In this document: piece after piece, positions 1 through 8,287 of the stretch
How positions within the stretch are numbered: position 1 is the stretch's first letter
Layout: the number at the start of each line of letters is the position of its first letter
DNA from: Alphaproteobacteria bacterium
GTDB lineage: Bacteria > Pseudomonadota > Alphaproteobacteria > SP197
Length of the DNA stretch: 8,287 nucleotides
Direction: 5' to 3'
Assembly: GCA_022822575.1 (NCBI GenBank)
Contig: JAJEBJ010000325.1
Coordinates: forward strand, 1 to 8,287
The notes under the pieces: generated by a model
Told to the model about the DNA's origin: nothing
What the model saw: only the letters and a program-made list of their open reading frames with translations
Database searches by the model: none
Program-made: the position numbers and the translations under genes

Positions 1-226
1 CGTTGTGCTTGCCGCCGGCACGGACGCACTTTTGCGCTGTGGTGGCCCGGCTGTAGGGGCGCTTCTCGACTCCGGTGAAGACGTTCTTGAACTGCACCAT
101 GCCGGCATTGGTGAAGAGCAGCGTCGGGTCATTGTGCGGCACGAGCGGACTCGACTGCACGGCGACATGATCGTGTTCCGTGAAGAAATCGAGGAACGTG
201 GAACGGACCTCACTGACGCTGGTCAT
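1..226 (-). CDS. alaS: Alanine--tRNA ligase, N-terminal fragment (runs off the window)
   Basis: Alanyl-tRNA synthetase, a cytoplasmic class II enzyme that charges tRNA-Ala with alanine. Only the first 75 codons are present; the gene continues past position 1. The visible protein starts MTSVSEVRSTFLDFF and contains the typical AlaS start-of-catalytic-domain segments SSPLVPHNDPTLLFTNAGM (about residues 25-43), QFKNVFTG (45-52) and the conserved RATTAQKCVRAGGKHN (60-75). ATG at 226 is chosen because it gives the normal family N-terminus. The region before it is only weakly SD-like (AGGCGG about 5 bases upstream). The recA stop lies 26 bp upstream on the same strand with no terminator between them, so co-transcription with recA is likely. 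This is inferred from spacing. Identity is very secure despite truncation. Confidence 0.96.
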   Translation of the reverse strand, partial: MTSVSEVRSTFLDFFTEHDHVAVQSSPLVPHNDPTLLFTNAGMVQFKNVFTGVEKRPYSRATTAQKCVRAGGKHN

Positions 227-252
227 CACCCGCCTGCCGTCCTCTTCGGCGC

Positions 253-1335
<1,083 letters not shown>

Positions 1336-1362
1336 CGTTCACTCCCGGTTTGCTGTTGTCAC

Positions 1363-1379
1363 GGCATCATCGTGATGCC
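1363..1379 (-). promoter_or_regulatory. Perfect hairpin at the 5' end of the recA mRNA leader
   Basis: A perfect inverted repeat with 7-bp arms (GGCATCA / TGATGCC) and a 3-base loop. If the predicted recA promoter is right, transcription starts near 1381-1383, so this hairpin would sit at the extreme 5' end of the mRNA, with the Shine-Dalgarno and ATG 3' of it. Plausible roles are protection of the transcript 5' end or a protein-binding operator. It is not followed by a T-run, so it is not an intrinsic terminator. The role is inference; the symmetry is seen directly. Confidence 0.45.
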
Positions 1380-1388
1380 ACCATCGGG

Positions 1389-1417
1389 AATGTACGCAGT
1401 TTGTTCTCTCAACGCAA
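1389..1417 (-). promoter_or_regulatory. Predicted recA promoter (-35 and -10)
   Basis: On the minus strand, TTGCGT (1417-1412) and TACATT (1394-1389) are separated by exactly 17 bases, a good match to a housekeeping sigma-70 promoter. It would give a leader of about 47 nt before the ATG at 1335. The SOS box directly abuts the -35 element, as expected for a LexA-repressed promoter. No transcription data are available; this rests on motif match and position. Confidence 0.6.
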
Positions 1418-1432
1418 GAACATTATGTGAAC
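1418..1432 (-). promoter_or_regulatory. LexA-binding SOS box (alphaproteobacterial GTTC-N7-GTTC type)
   Basis: The minus strand reads GTTCACATAATGTTC, an exact match to the alphaproteobacterial SOS operator, a direct repeat GTTC-N7-GTTC. It abuts the upstream edge of the recA -35 element. Bound LexA would be expected to block RNA polymerase, and DNA damage would relieve this. A further inverted half-site (GAAC on the minus strand, 1406-1403) lies inside the promoter spacer and may be chance. The operator type is established for this class; its function here is inferred from sequence and position. Confidence 0.85.
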
Positions 1433-1448
1433 AACCGGTGATCCGTTC

Positions 1449-1907
1449 TCAATCGTCCCGGTGAACGCGCTCACGCCGTTCATGGCGCTCCTGCGCTTCG
1501 AGGCTGAAGGTGGCGATGGGACGGGCCTCGAGGCGTCTGAGACCGATCGGCTCGCCCGTCTCTTCACAGTAACCATAGGTTCCCTGTTCAATGCGCCGCA
1601 AGGCTTCGTCGATCTTGGAAATCAGCTTGCGTTCCCTGTCGCGTGTGCGCAGTTCAAGCGCTCGGTCGACCTCGGCCGTGGCGCGGTCGGCAAAGTCCGG
1701 CTGGGCCACCGTGTCTTCCTGGAGATGGCGTATCGTTTCCGAGGAGTCGTGGAGGAGCTGGGCTCGCCATGACACCAGCTTGCGGCGGAAGTATTCGCGC
1801 TGTCTCGCATTCATGAACTGTTCGGTATCCCCGGGCTTGTAGCCCTTGGGCAGTTTGACGGCTTTCGCCGGGTATCCGTTCTTGCGATTCACAGAATTCG
1901 ATCCCAC
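1449..1907 (-). CDS. dksA: RNA polymerase-binding transcription factor DksA (single-cysteine type)
   Basis: DksA enters the RNA polymerase secondary channel and, with ppGpp, adjusts promoter activity in the stringent response. The 152-residue protein has the conserved FMNARQREYFRRKL (31-44), a long coiled coil with the tip motif D71-F-A-D74-R-A76 (DxxDxA, needed for activity), and the C-terminal globular segment GTYGYCEETGEP..RRLEARPIATFSLEAQE. Of the four zinc-finger cysteines of the E. coli protein only Cys114 remains. The other three positions are Thr117, Ser135 and Ala138, a replacement pattern common in alphaproteobacterial DksA. The start is uncertain: GTG at 1907 gives the longest form and GTG at 1892 is also possible, neither with a strong Shine-Dalgarno. 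A sigma-70-like promoter lies just upstream. It ends 113 bp before recA with no clear terminator, so some read-through is possible. Confidence 0.95.
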   Translation of the reverse strand: MGSNSVNRKNGYPAKAVKLPKGYKPGDTEQFMNARQREYFRRKLVSWRAQLLHDSSETIRHLQEDTVAQPDFADRATAEVDRALELRTRDRERKLISKIDEALRRIEQGTYGYCEETGEPIGLRRLEARPIATFSLEAQERHERRERVHRDD

Positions 1908-1933
1908 CGGGCATGTTCAGGTTAGCGGCGCTC

Positions 1934-1963
1934 TGTATAGTTTGACATGTTGCCTGAGTGCAA
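1934..1963 (-). promoter_or_regulatory. Predicted dksA promoter
   Basis: On the minus strand TTGCAC (1963-1958) and TATACA (1939-1934) are 18 bases apart, or 17 if CTATAC is taken as the -10. Transcription would begin near 1927, leaving about 20 nt before GTG 1907 or 35 nt before GTG 1892. The longer leader would favour the downstream start, which has GTGGGA about 9 bases before it. Motif-based only. Confidence 0.5.
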
Positions 1964-1994
1964 GCGTGAACCCCGCCTGCGCGAAGACCTCCCA

Positions 1995-2012
1995 CAGGCA
2001 CCCGGTTGCCTG
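1995..2012 (-). repeat. Inverted repeat downstream of the PhnD-like gene, possible transcript end
   Basis: A perfect 6-bp inverted repeat (CAGGCA / TGCCTG) with a 6-base loop lies about 33 bp past the stop of the PhnD-like gene, in the gap before the dksA promoter. It could help end that transcript, but the bases after it on the minus strand are GC-rich rather than a T-run, so it is not a canonical intrinsic terminator. Chance occurrence is possible. Confidence 0.25.
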
Positions 2013-2045
2013 AGAAATGCGCTGTGTACGACGATCAGGGGCGTA

Positions 2046-2852
2046 TCAGGCGACCTCGGGGTAGTCGCAGTCCCGCGCCGTGACGACAAAGGCATCGATC
2101 CGGTCGTAGGCCTCGCGTGGCAGGATGGCGAACCCTTTCAGTCGAAGGCGCCGTCGCACGTCGTCGTGGCGCGGGTCCGATGCGGCCGCCAACAGGCCTT
2201 CGCGCAATGCTCTCACTTCATTGTCATCACGGTGGAGAGAGGTGACGTAGGGAAGAGCCGGCGCGCTGCGGGTCGTGGCGAGAACCCGGATGCCATCCGT
2301 AGCATCGGGCATGGTGTCCTGCATGAGGGCAAAGGAAACGCAGTCGACAGAGCAGACGTCGGCGGCGCCTCGCATGACCATCGCCACGGAGTCCTGATGG
2401 CTCCCTGAAATCCTGACCTCCCCGAAAAATGTCCCATCTGACGCGAGAGGAGCAATGGTGGCTCGCAGGGCGTTGTAACCCGAATGGGAATCGGCGCCGT
2501 TGACGGCCGCACGCAGACCCCGCAGATCCTCCAGTTCCGTCAGCGGTGATTCGTGGCGTACCAGGATCAGGCTGCAGTAATCGCTTCCCCGGACGCAGGG
2601 TACGTCATACCGGGGAGTCGCCAGGAGCCGCAGGTGTCCGGCAAATGCGTTCACCAGGGGCCAGCCACAGGTCTGGGAAAGGAGGAGATCGCGGGACGAC
2701 CAGTGATCATGGCGATCGGCCCTGTCAAGACGATCCGGAACATCGTCAAGACCCCGCTCTCGAAAGGCCTGCGCCAACGCCTGCCACCACGCATCGTTGG
2801 CGTCCCGCAGCGGCTCAAGGTCGTACATGGGAAGACTGGCAAGCATCATCAT
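2046..2852 (-). CDS. PhnD-like phosphonate/phosphite-type substrate-binding protein, no signal peptide
   Basis: 268 residues resembling the PhnD family (phosphate/phosphite/phosphonate ABC-transporter solute-binding proteins, type 2 periplasmic-binding fold). Recognisable segments are MLASLPMYD at the start, SQTCGWPL (59-66), DSHSGYNALR (121-130, the ligand-loop S-x-S-G-Y-N), SGSHQDSVAMVMRGAADVCS (149-168) followed by a conserved VD, and RSAPALPYVTS (195-205). Unlike transported PhnD proteins it begins directly with the first beta strand and has no signal peptide or lipobox, so it is probably cytoplasmic. No permease or ATPase gene is adjacent. The ligand is unknown and transport is not implied. 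The start is one of three consecutive ATGs; the first overlaps the stop of the upstream GFA gene as ATGA, suggesting translational coupling. The family assignment is good, the function open. Confidence 0.85.
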   Translation of the reverse strand: MMMLASLPMYDLEPLRDANDAWWQALAQAFRERGLDDVPDRLDRADRHDHWSSRDLLLSQTCGWPLVNAFAGHLRLLATPRYDVPCVRGSDYCSLILVRHESPLTELEDLRGLRAAVNGADSHSGYNALRATIAPLASDGTFFGEVRISGSHQDSVAMVMRGAADVCSVDCVSFALMQDTMPDATDGIRVLATTRSAPALPYVTSLHRDDNEVRALREGLLAAASDPRHDDVRRRLRLKGFAILPREAYDRIDAFVVTARDCDYPEVA

Positions 2853-3274
2853 CCTGACCTTGATGCCGCCTCGCCCATGGATCCCCGGAATTCATCCAGA
2901 CCATCGGTGATGGCGTACCACGAGGGGCGATCGGCGGTGAAGATGTGCCGTTCCAGCTTCAAATCCTGTGGATCATCCAGCGCTCCGGCCGCCACCGCAA
3001 CGTACTCGGCTGCGGCCGGTTTCCAGAAGAGACTCGACCCGCACCTCCTGCAGAAACCCCGCCATGCCATGGGCGATGACTTGTACCAGGCCAGCAGCCC
3101 GGATTCGCTGATGGCGAGCATCTCCCGGGGACACGCGCTGTAGGCGGCAAAGTTGCCGTGAAACTTCTGACACTGGCCACAGTGACAGGCAATGATCTCC
3201 CGCATGCTTCCGGTGACCACGAAGCGGACACCACCACACAGACATCCGCCTGTAAAACGCTGCTCTTCAGCCAT
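2849..3274 (-). CDS. GFA (CENP-V/GFA) domain zinc protein
   Basis: A 141-residue protein of the glutathione-dependent formaldehyde-activating (GFA) fold. All seven zinc-ligand cysteines are present with the expected spacing: C11-x-C13 and C75-x2-C78 for the structural zinc, and C30-x-C32-x2-C35 for the second site, in the contexts GGCLCGGVRF, ACHCGQCQKFHG and FCRRCGSSLFW. Length is typical. Members of this family were named for catalysing formation of S-hydroxymethylglutathione, but many have no proven reaction, so the substrate is not assigned. ATG 3274 is preferred because it begins right before the domain (MAEEQRFTGGCLCGG) and has GGGGA 9 bases upstream, although the frame stays open further upstream. 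It is the first gene of a minus-strand pair, and its TGA overlaps the ATG of the PhnD-like gene. A divergent transporter operon starts 165 bp away. Confidence 0.9.
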   Translation of the reverse strand: MAEEQRFTGGCLCGGVRFVVTGSMREIIACHCGQCQKFHGNFAAYSACPREMLAISESGLLAWYKSSPMAWRGFCRRCGSSLFWKPAAAEYVAVAAGALDDPQDLKLERHIFTADRPSWYAITDGLDEFRGSMGEAASRSG

Positions 3275-3439
3275 TGACCGGATTCCCCATGTGATCGTCC
3301 GGGCAGACCGTATCCCCTCCTCGCTGCGGCACAAGGGGGAAGGGTCGCCGCCGGGTGCCCAATATGCTATGCGACGGATGTCATTCCTGCCCAGCCCCTC
3401 CTTGATGATCTCCCTTCCAGCGGTCGATGACACTGACCC

Positions 3440-4324
3440 TTGACGCAGCGCATCGATCTTTCCGTTATCGGACCGGTGCTCTTCGTTTTCCTGTGGAGTA
3501 CCGGGTTCATTGCCGCCAAGGCGGGACTTGAGGAAGCAGGGCCGGCCACCTTCCTGTTCCTGAGATTCTCCCTGGTCTCGGTGCTGATGCTCTGCCTTCT
3601 CCCGGTGCTGCGGCCGGTCTGGCCGGCAAGCCCCGGGGCGTGGACCCACTTGGTGATCCTGGGCATCATGATGCAGGTCATCTACTTCGGTGGCGCCTGG
3701 ATGGCTATGTCGACCGGCGTCGGCGCAGGCACCGCTGCCCTCGTTCTCTCACTGCAACCCGTTCTCACCGCTCTGCTTGCCGGACCCGTGCTTGGCGAGC
3801 GTCTTCGACGCCGTCAGTGGCTCGGCCTTGGTCTCGGAGTTACCGGTGTCTTCATGGTCGTCGACCACAAGCTTGCCCTGGGACTGGGGAGTATTGCCGG
3901 AATGATCTTCTGCCTGGGTTCGCTTCTGGGTATCACGGCGGGCACTCTCTACCAGAAACGGTTCTGCCCGGCGCTGGATGTCTTTTCGGGCCTCTTTGTC
4001 CAGTTCATTACAGCGACGGTCATCTTCCTGCCGCTGGCATCCCTGGAGGGCTGGAAGGTGACTTGGAGCCATCAGTTTGTCGCCGCACTGGTGTGGGTCG
4101 CTGTCCTGCTCTCCCTTGTATCGGTCATGCTCCTCACTCTCATGATCAGGCGCCACGAGGCATCGCGCATCACGAGTCTCTTTTTCCTCGTACCACCTGT
4201 GACCGCCCTCATCGCGTGGCTGGTGCTTGGGGAGACCATGGGCGCGGTGGCCCTTGCAGGCATGGCTCTCGCTGTTGGCGGCGTTGCTCTTGTCGTCAGC
4301 GGCGGCCGCCGGATTCGGGCATGA
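3440..4324 (+). CDS. DMT-superfamily (EamA) inner-membrane permease
   Basis: A 294-residue integral membrane protein of the drug/metabolite transporter superfamily with two EamA repeats. About ten hydrophobic helices can be seen, roughly 8-25, 36-57, 69-88, 95-115, 126-141, 149-170, 181-200, 212-233, 243-262 and 268-287. The two halves repeat the same signature: LQPVLTALLAGPVLGE (105-120) and VPPVTALIAWLVLGE (251-265). The opening LFVFLWSTGFIAAKAGL is characteristic. The substrate cannot be told from sequence; relatives export amino acids or other metabolites. The start is probably TTG at 3440, because an in-frame TGA lies only two codons upstream, no ATG precedes the first helix, and the resulting N-terminus aligns with relatives. 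No clear Shine-Dalgarno is seen. Its stop overlaps the next gene as ATGA, so the pair is probably co-translated. Confidence 0.9.
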   Translation: MTQRIDLSVIGPVLFVFLWSTGFIAAKAGLEEAGPATFLFLRFSLVSVLMLCLLPVLRPVWPASPGAWTHLVILGIMMQVIYFGGAWMAMSTGVGAGTAALVLSLQPVLTALLAGPVLGERLRRRQWLGLGLGVTGVFMVVDHKLALGLGSIAGMIFCLGSLLGITAGTLYQKRFCPALDVFSGLFVQFITATVIFLPLASLEGWKVTWSHQFVAALVWVAVLLSLVSVMLLTLMIRRHEASRITSLFFLVPPVTALIAWLVLGETMGAVALAGMALAVGGVALVVSGGRRIRA

Positions 4325-5346
4325 CGGCGACCCAACTTCGCGAATGCGCCCTGACTCTGACGATCGCCGCGTGCGGCGGCGTTCTCGCCGGCGCCACGGG
4401 CGTTCCGGCGGGATGGTTGGCCGGGCCCATGATCGTCGTCGCCGGGGCAGCTGTCCTTCGCGTTCCCGTGGCCATGCCAGCACTGCTGCGAGACGGCGCC
4501 TTTGCCGTTCTCGGAACCATGATCGGCACCACGGTGGATCGACGTACACTCGAGGCTCTACCGGAATGGCCGGTATCTGTCGCCGGCCTCATCGTCGGCA
4601 TCGCCATCATGCTCGCCGTCATACCCCTTTGGCTCCATCGCCTTCACGGTATCGACCGCAAGACCGCGAGAATGTGCGCCATGCCCGGAGCCATGGGTTT
4701 CGTCATCCTTCATGCCATCGAGACCGGCGCCGACAGCCGGCGTGTCGCCATCCTGCAGATCCTGCGTCTTTCCACCATGCTGCTGGTGGTGCCGGGACTC
4801 TTTGCGATCATCTATGACACCGGACCTCCCCGGGCATCAGGCGATGTTCCATTCCTTTCATGGCCGTTGGCCCTTGGCCTTGTCGCCGCCGGATACGCCA
4901 TCTTTCCGCTTGCACGCAGACTGCGGTTCCCGGCACCGGCATTCTTCGCTCCGATGTGCCTGTCGGCCGGTCTGTCGCTGACCGGCTGGTTCGAGCGCGG
5001 ATCCCTGCCGCTTGAACTCATGCTCCCGGCACTGGTTGTCAGCGGCGCGGCGATCGGCTCGCGTTTCCGTGACACCTCGCCACGCTACCTGCTCGAAAGC
5101 GTCAGGGCCGGATTGGGAAGCGTGATACTCGCCGTGGCCATCACGGGAACGCTGGCCTGGGCCGTTGCCGGCATCACGTCGTTTCCCTTCCTGCAGGTGT
5201 TGCTCGCCTATGCTCCAGGCGGTGTCGAGATGATGACGGTCCTGTCCCTTTCCCTGGGCCTCGACCCCGCCTTCGTCGCCGGCCACCAGTTGATGCGATT
5301 CCTCGCCGTCTGCCTCATCCTTCCCTTCCTGGTGACACGGTCCTGA
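4321..5346 (+). CDS. AbrB-family membrane protein (AbrB duplication family; often misnamed ammonia monooxygenase)
   Basis: A 341-residue polytopic membrane protein of the AbrB family (PF05145), to which the E. coli inner-membrane protein AbrB belongs. It is unrelated to the Bacillus DNA-binding regulator of the same name. Both halves carry the duplicated family signature: AMPGAMG (120-126) then QILRLSTMLLVVP (146-158) in the first, and AYAPGGVEMMT (297-307) then DPAFVAGHQLMRF (315-327) in the second. The N-terminus has PAGWLAGPM (29-37). Helices fill most of the length, with a polar loop around 165-178. The family is thought to transport or regulate something at the membrane, but no substrate is established. 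ATG 4321 lies within the ATGA overlap with the DMT gene and gives a normal family start. No convincing terminator follows; a weak CTTGC/GCAAG inverted repeat near 5376-5392 lacks a T-run. Confidence 0.9.
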   Translation: MTATQLRECALTLTIAACGGVLAGATGVPAGWLAGPMIVVAGAAVLRVPVAMPALLRDGAFAVLGTMIGTTVDRRTLEALPEWPVSVAGLIVGIAIMLAVIPLWLHRLHGIDRKTARMCAMPGAMGFVILHAIETGADSRRVAILQILRLSTMLLVVPGLFAIIYDTGPPRASGDVPFLSWPLALGLVAAGYAIFPLARRLRFPAPAFFAPMCLSAGLSLTGWFERGSLPLELMLPALVVSGAAIGSRFRDTSPRYLLESVRAGLGSVILAVAITGTLAWAVAGITSFPFLQVLLAYAPGGVEMMTVLSLSLGLDPAFVAGHQLMRFLAVCLILPFLVTRS

Positions 5347-5553
5347 CAGCGTCTTTTTCCTCGTTCTCCGAGAGGCTTGCATGCGAGCAAGGCCTGGAAT
5401 TGATCGAAGGGAATGATCTCCCGAATCTTGACCTGTCTCCCCAGTCGCCTCACAGCGACGTTCTACATGACGACAAGGCTCCGTGTGGCCACAGCCCGTT
5501 GTTGGCATTGAGGTCGGTCATGAAGAAGCCGCGCTCGGTTGAGTTCGGGCCGG
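5347..5553. other. Intergenic stretch without a supportable gene
   Basis: Lies between the stop of the rightward AbrB-family gene and the stop of the leftward higA remnant. No intact gene, tRNA or strong terminator is seen. On the minus strand a short protein-like stretch (VKIREIIPFDQFQALLACK, about 5374-5430) is open but runs on into the antisense of the AbrB-family gene. It may be the tail of a decayed gene or chance. The area joins the pseudogene to its right as a degraded segment. Confidence 0.4.
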
Positions 5554-5847
5554 TCAGGCCGCAGCGAACCTGCGGATCTCCACCGGCTCGCGGTCATGCT
5601 GTGCCTGCCAGAGGTCGTACTGCATCTGCTGGGTCAACCAACTCTCGGGACTGCCTCCGACAGCCGAATTGCCATCTCCGGCGAGATACCGAGGCGGCCG
5701 TTGAGCAGGAGTGAGAGCGTGTTGCGCGAAACCGCGAGCCCCTTCGCGGCCTCGGTCACCGTGAGACCAAGAGGTTCGAGACACTGGCGCCCGGCAGCCG
5801 GGACTTGTGAGCGCGTCACCAGGAAGTTCTTCGGTTTGTCTTCTCAA
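5554..5847 (-). pseudogene. higA: HigA-family antitoxin, frameshifted remnant
   Basis: HigA antitoxins are small HTH (XRE-type) proteins that neutralise the RNase HigB and repress their own operon. The family's sequence is present but split over two frames. One frame (GTG 5819 onward) reads CLEPLGLTVTEAAKGLAVSR, then NTLSLLLNGRLGISPEMAIRL, the helix-turn-helix part, and stops soon after. The other frame (ending at 5554) supplies the normal C-terminus, GGSPESWLTQQMQYDLWQA to VEIRRFAAA. The join lies near 5656-5661. There the expected linker (about K-A-F-G in relatives) is missing, consistent with a small deletion that is not a multiple of three. Upstream of CLEPLG the usual HPGE..LRE segment is also damaged, with only SPG recognisable in the second frame, so two lesions are likely. 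No higB is recognisable next to it. A sequencing error cannot be excluded for one lesion. Confidence 0.75.
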
Positions 5848-6046
5848 TGCCCGAAGCGCAGGCGGATAACATTTGGTCAGGCGCAGTGTCGTCGACGTAG
5901 CAGCCTGCGTCCCTCACGTCGAAACACTCCTTGTCTTCGAGGATCACCGCGACTCGAGTATGCGAGCATCCATCTCGGATGTCGGTGGCGTCGGAGAAGG
6001 ATTCGATCGCAAACGCACACGCCGCATCACGGCATGAGGGCCTGGA
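5816..6046 (-). other. Unassigned open frame between the amidotransferase stop and the higA remnant
   Basis: Immediately after the TGA of the amidotransferase gene the same frame stays open for 76 codons, to a TGA at 5816-5818. It reads like protein in the middle (FAIESFSDATDIRDGC, VILEDKECFDVRDAGCYVDD), with GC-rich third positions. There is no ATG before it; GTG codons occur only partway along. It does not resemble HigB, which ends in an NGNWR..F..DYH pattern. It could be a decayed gene fragment or a chance open frame. I do not recognise it. Confidence 0.25.
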
Positions 6047-6798
6047 TCAGGCGGTTGCCGCGTGGACGCCCTCCTGGCTGGTACGAACTTCGGGCCTGTC
6101 CTGGGCGACCGGACCGACCCAGCGGTCGACAAACGCTTCGGTCCATCTCTGGATGGCCGCTTCGTGGAGATGCGCCAGGCGGATCTGCTCGTCGACACCC
6201 TGGGCGCCCTTCACGTCAATGAGTGAATCGCCGGCGATCGCTTCGGGGGTCAACTTGTCCAGTCTGGCGTCAGGATGGAACTGCACACCGTAGGCATTCT
6301 CGCCGACACGGAAGGCCTGAATGGGAAAGTTCTCACCCGTGGCCAGCAGGACGGCCCCTGCCGGAAGTCTCATGACGCCTTCGTAGTGGGCCTGGTAGAA
6401 ACACCGCGACTCGCGGAAGAGGCTGGCTCCCTCCGCAGTGGGCTCCACGGGATAGAATCCGAGTTCGCACAGGCCATCGGCCCGCCCACTCACGTCTCCG
6501 CCACAGGCACCGGCCAGGATCTGGCATCCCATGCAGATGCCGAGGAAGGGGATGTCCCTTGCCAGGACATCGCGGACAAAGGCGATTTCCCTTGCCACCC
6601 AGGGTGGATCGTCGGGTTCGGCAACGTGGCCTTCCTCGCTGCCTCCCACCATGACGACTGCATAGTCATCGAGTGCGGGAAGTTCATCGCCGAAAGGGGG
6701 GCACACATGATCGATCGTGTATCCCCTGGTCTCGAGCGTGTCGGCGACCCGGCAATCGGTCCATGCCGGATTGTGGATGATGTAGAGGACCTTCGATG

Positions 6799-6802
<4 letters not shown>
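6047..6802 (-). CDS. Class I glutamine amidotransferase-like protein (GMP synthase-type domain)
   Basis: A 251-residue stand-alone class I glutamine amidotransferase domain. The nucleophile elbow is FLGICMGCQILAGACGG with Cys90 in the G-x-C-x-G-x-Q pattern (88-94). The catalytic His is in YGVQFHPD, His176. The third triad member, usually Glu in FHPE, is Asp178 here. The first strand (KVLYIIHNPAW), the VVMVGGSEEG loop (49-58) and YQAHYEGV (136-143) fit relatives of the GMP-synthase glutaminase type. Such proteins either release ammonia from glutamine for a partner or hydrolyse gamma-glutamyl bonds; no synthetase partner is fused or adjacent, so the substrate is unknown. ATG 6802 overlaps the valS stop as ATGA, implying translation coupled to valS. 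A C-terminal helical extension beyond the core (about 200-230) is present. Family assignment is firm, function not. Confidence 0.9.

Positions 6803-8287
<1,485 letters not shown>

Noticed and set aside
1337..1351. Second SOS-like site (GTTC-N7-GTTT) at the recA start
   Set aside because: One half-site is imperfect and it overlaps the ribosome-binding region; it is likely chance, given the short consensus.
3275..3649. Upstream in-frame extension of the GFA gene
   Set aside because: The added residues are low-complexity (many Glu, Arg, Gln), run antisense into the DMT gene, and lie outside the GFA domain. ATG 3274 fits the family length.
3640..4320. Upstream in-frame extension of the AbrB-family gene
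   Set aside because: It overlaps the DMT gene in another frame and is rich in Arg, His and Pro as shadow frames are. The real start is ATG 4321 at the family's normal N-terminus.
5366..5398. Possible bidirectional terminator after the AbrB-family gene
   Set aside because: The inverted repeat is only 5 bp (CTTGC/GCAAG) and has no T-run on either side in the right place.
4858..5508. 216-codon minus-strand open frame
   Set aside because: Mostly antisense to the AbrB-family gene, with shadow-frame composition (Gly, Arg, Gln, His).
5539..6222. 227-codon plus-strand open frame
   Set aside because: Its first part is the antisense of the higA remnant and its last part is antisense to the amidotransferase; composition is Arg-rich with no domain.

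Overview
The window looks like chromosomal housekeeping DNA from a GC-rich alphaproteobacterium. Four observations point there: a single-cysteine DksA of the alphaproteobacterial type; a RecA with the extended N-terminus typical of that class (QLQVVE before the ALEAA..QI core); a direct-repeat SOS box (GTTC-N7-GTTC) in front of recA, which is the alphaproteobacterial LexA site; and the gene order dksA-recA-alaS. I cannot name an order or genus with confidence.

Layout, left to right. Positions 1-1907 carry a minus-strand information-processing block: dksA (stringent-response cofactor of RNA polymerase), then recA with its own SOS-type promoter, then the first 75 codons of alaS, only 26 bp after recA. 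Positions 2046-3274 carry a minus-strand two-gene unit: a small GFA-domain zinc enzyme whose stop overlaps the start of a PhnD-like substrate-binding protein that has no signal peptide. Divergent from it, 3440-5346 (plus strand) is a two-gene membrane-protein operon with an ATGA overlap: a DMT/EamA permease and an AbrB-family membrane protein. Positions 5347-6046 contain no intact gene. They hold a frameshifted higA-type antitoxin remnant (minus), apparently without its toxin, and an unexplained open frame. Positions 6047-8287 (minus) hold the C-terminal half of valS, coupled by an ATGA overlap to a class I glutamine amidotransferase.

Three of the gene junctions are 4-base ATGA overlaps, so translational coupling is common here. 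Transcripts run leftward from valS to the amidotransferase, leftward from the GFA gene to the PhnD-like gene, leftward from dksA and recA into alaS, and rightward for the transporter pair. I do not see a clearly new multi-gene system. The most unusual items are the orphan, leaderless PhnD-like protein coupled to a GFA enzyme, the decayed toxin-antitoxin locus with the open frame beside it, and the compact recA control region (SOS box abutting the -35, a hairpin at the mRNA 5' end, and two candidate starts).
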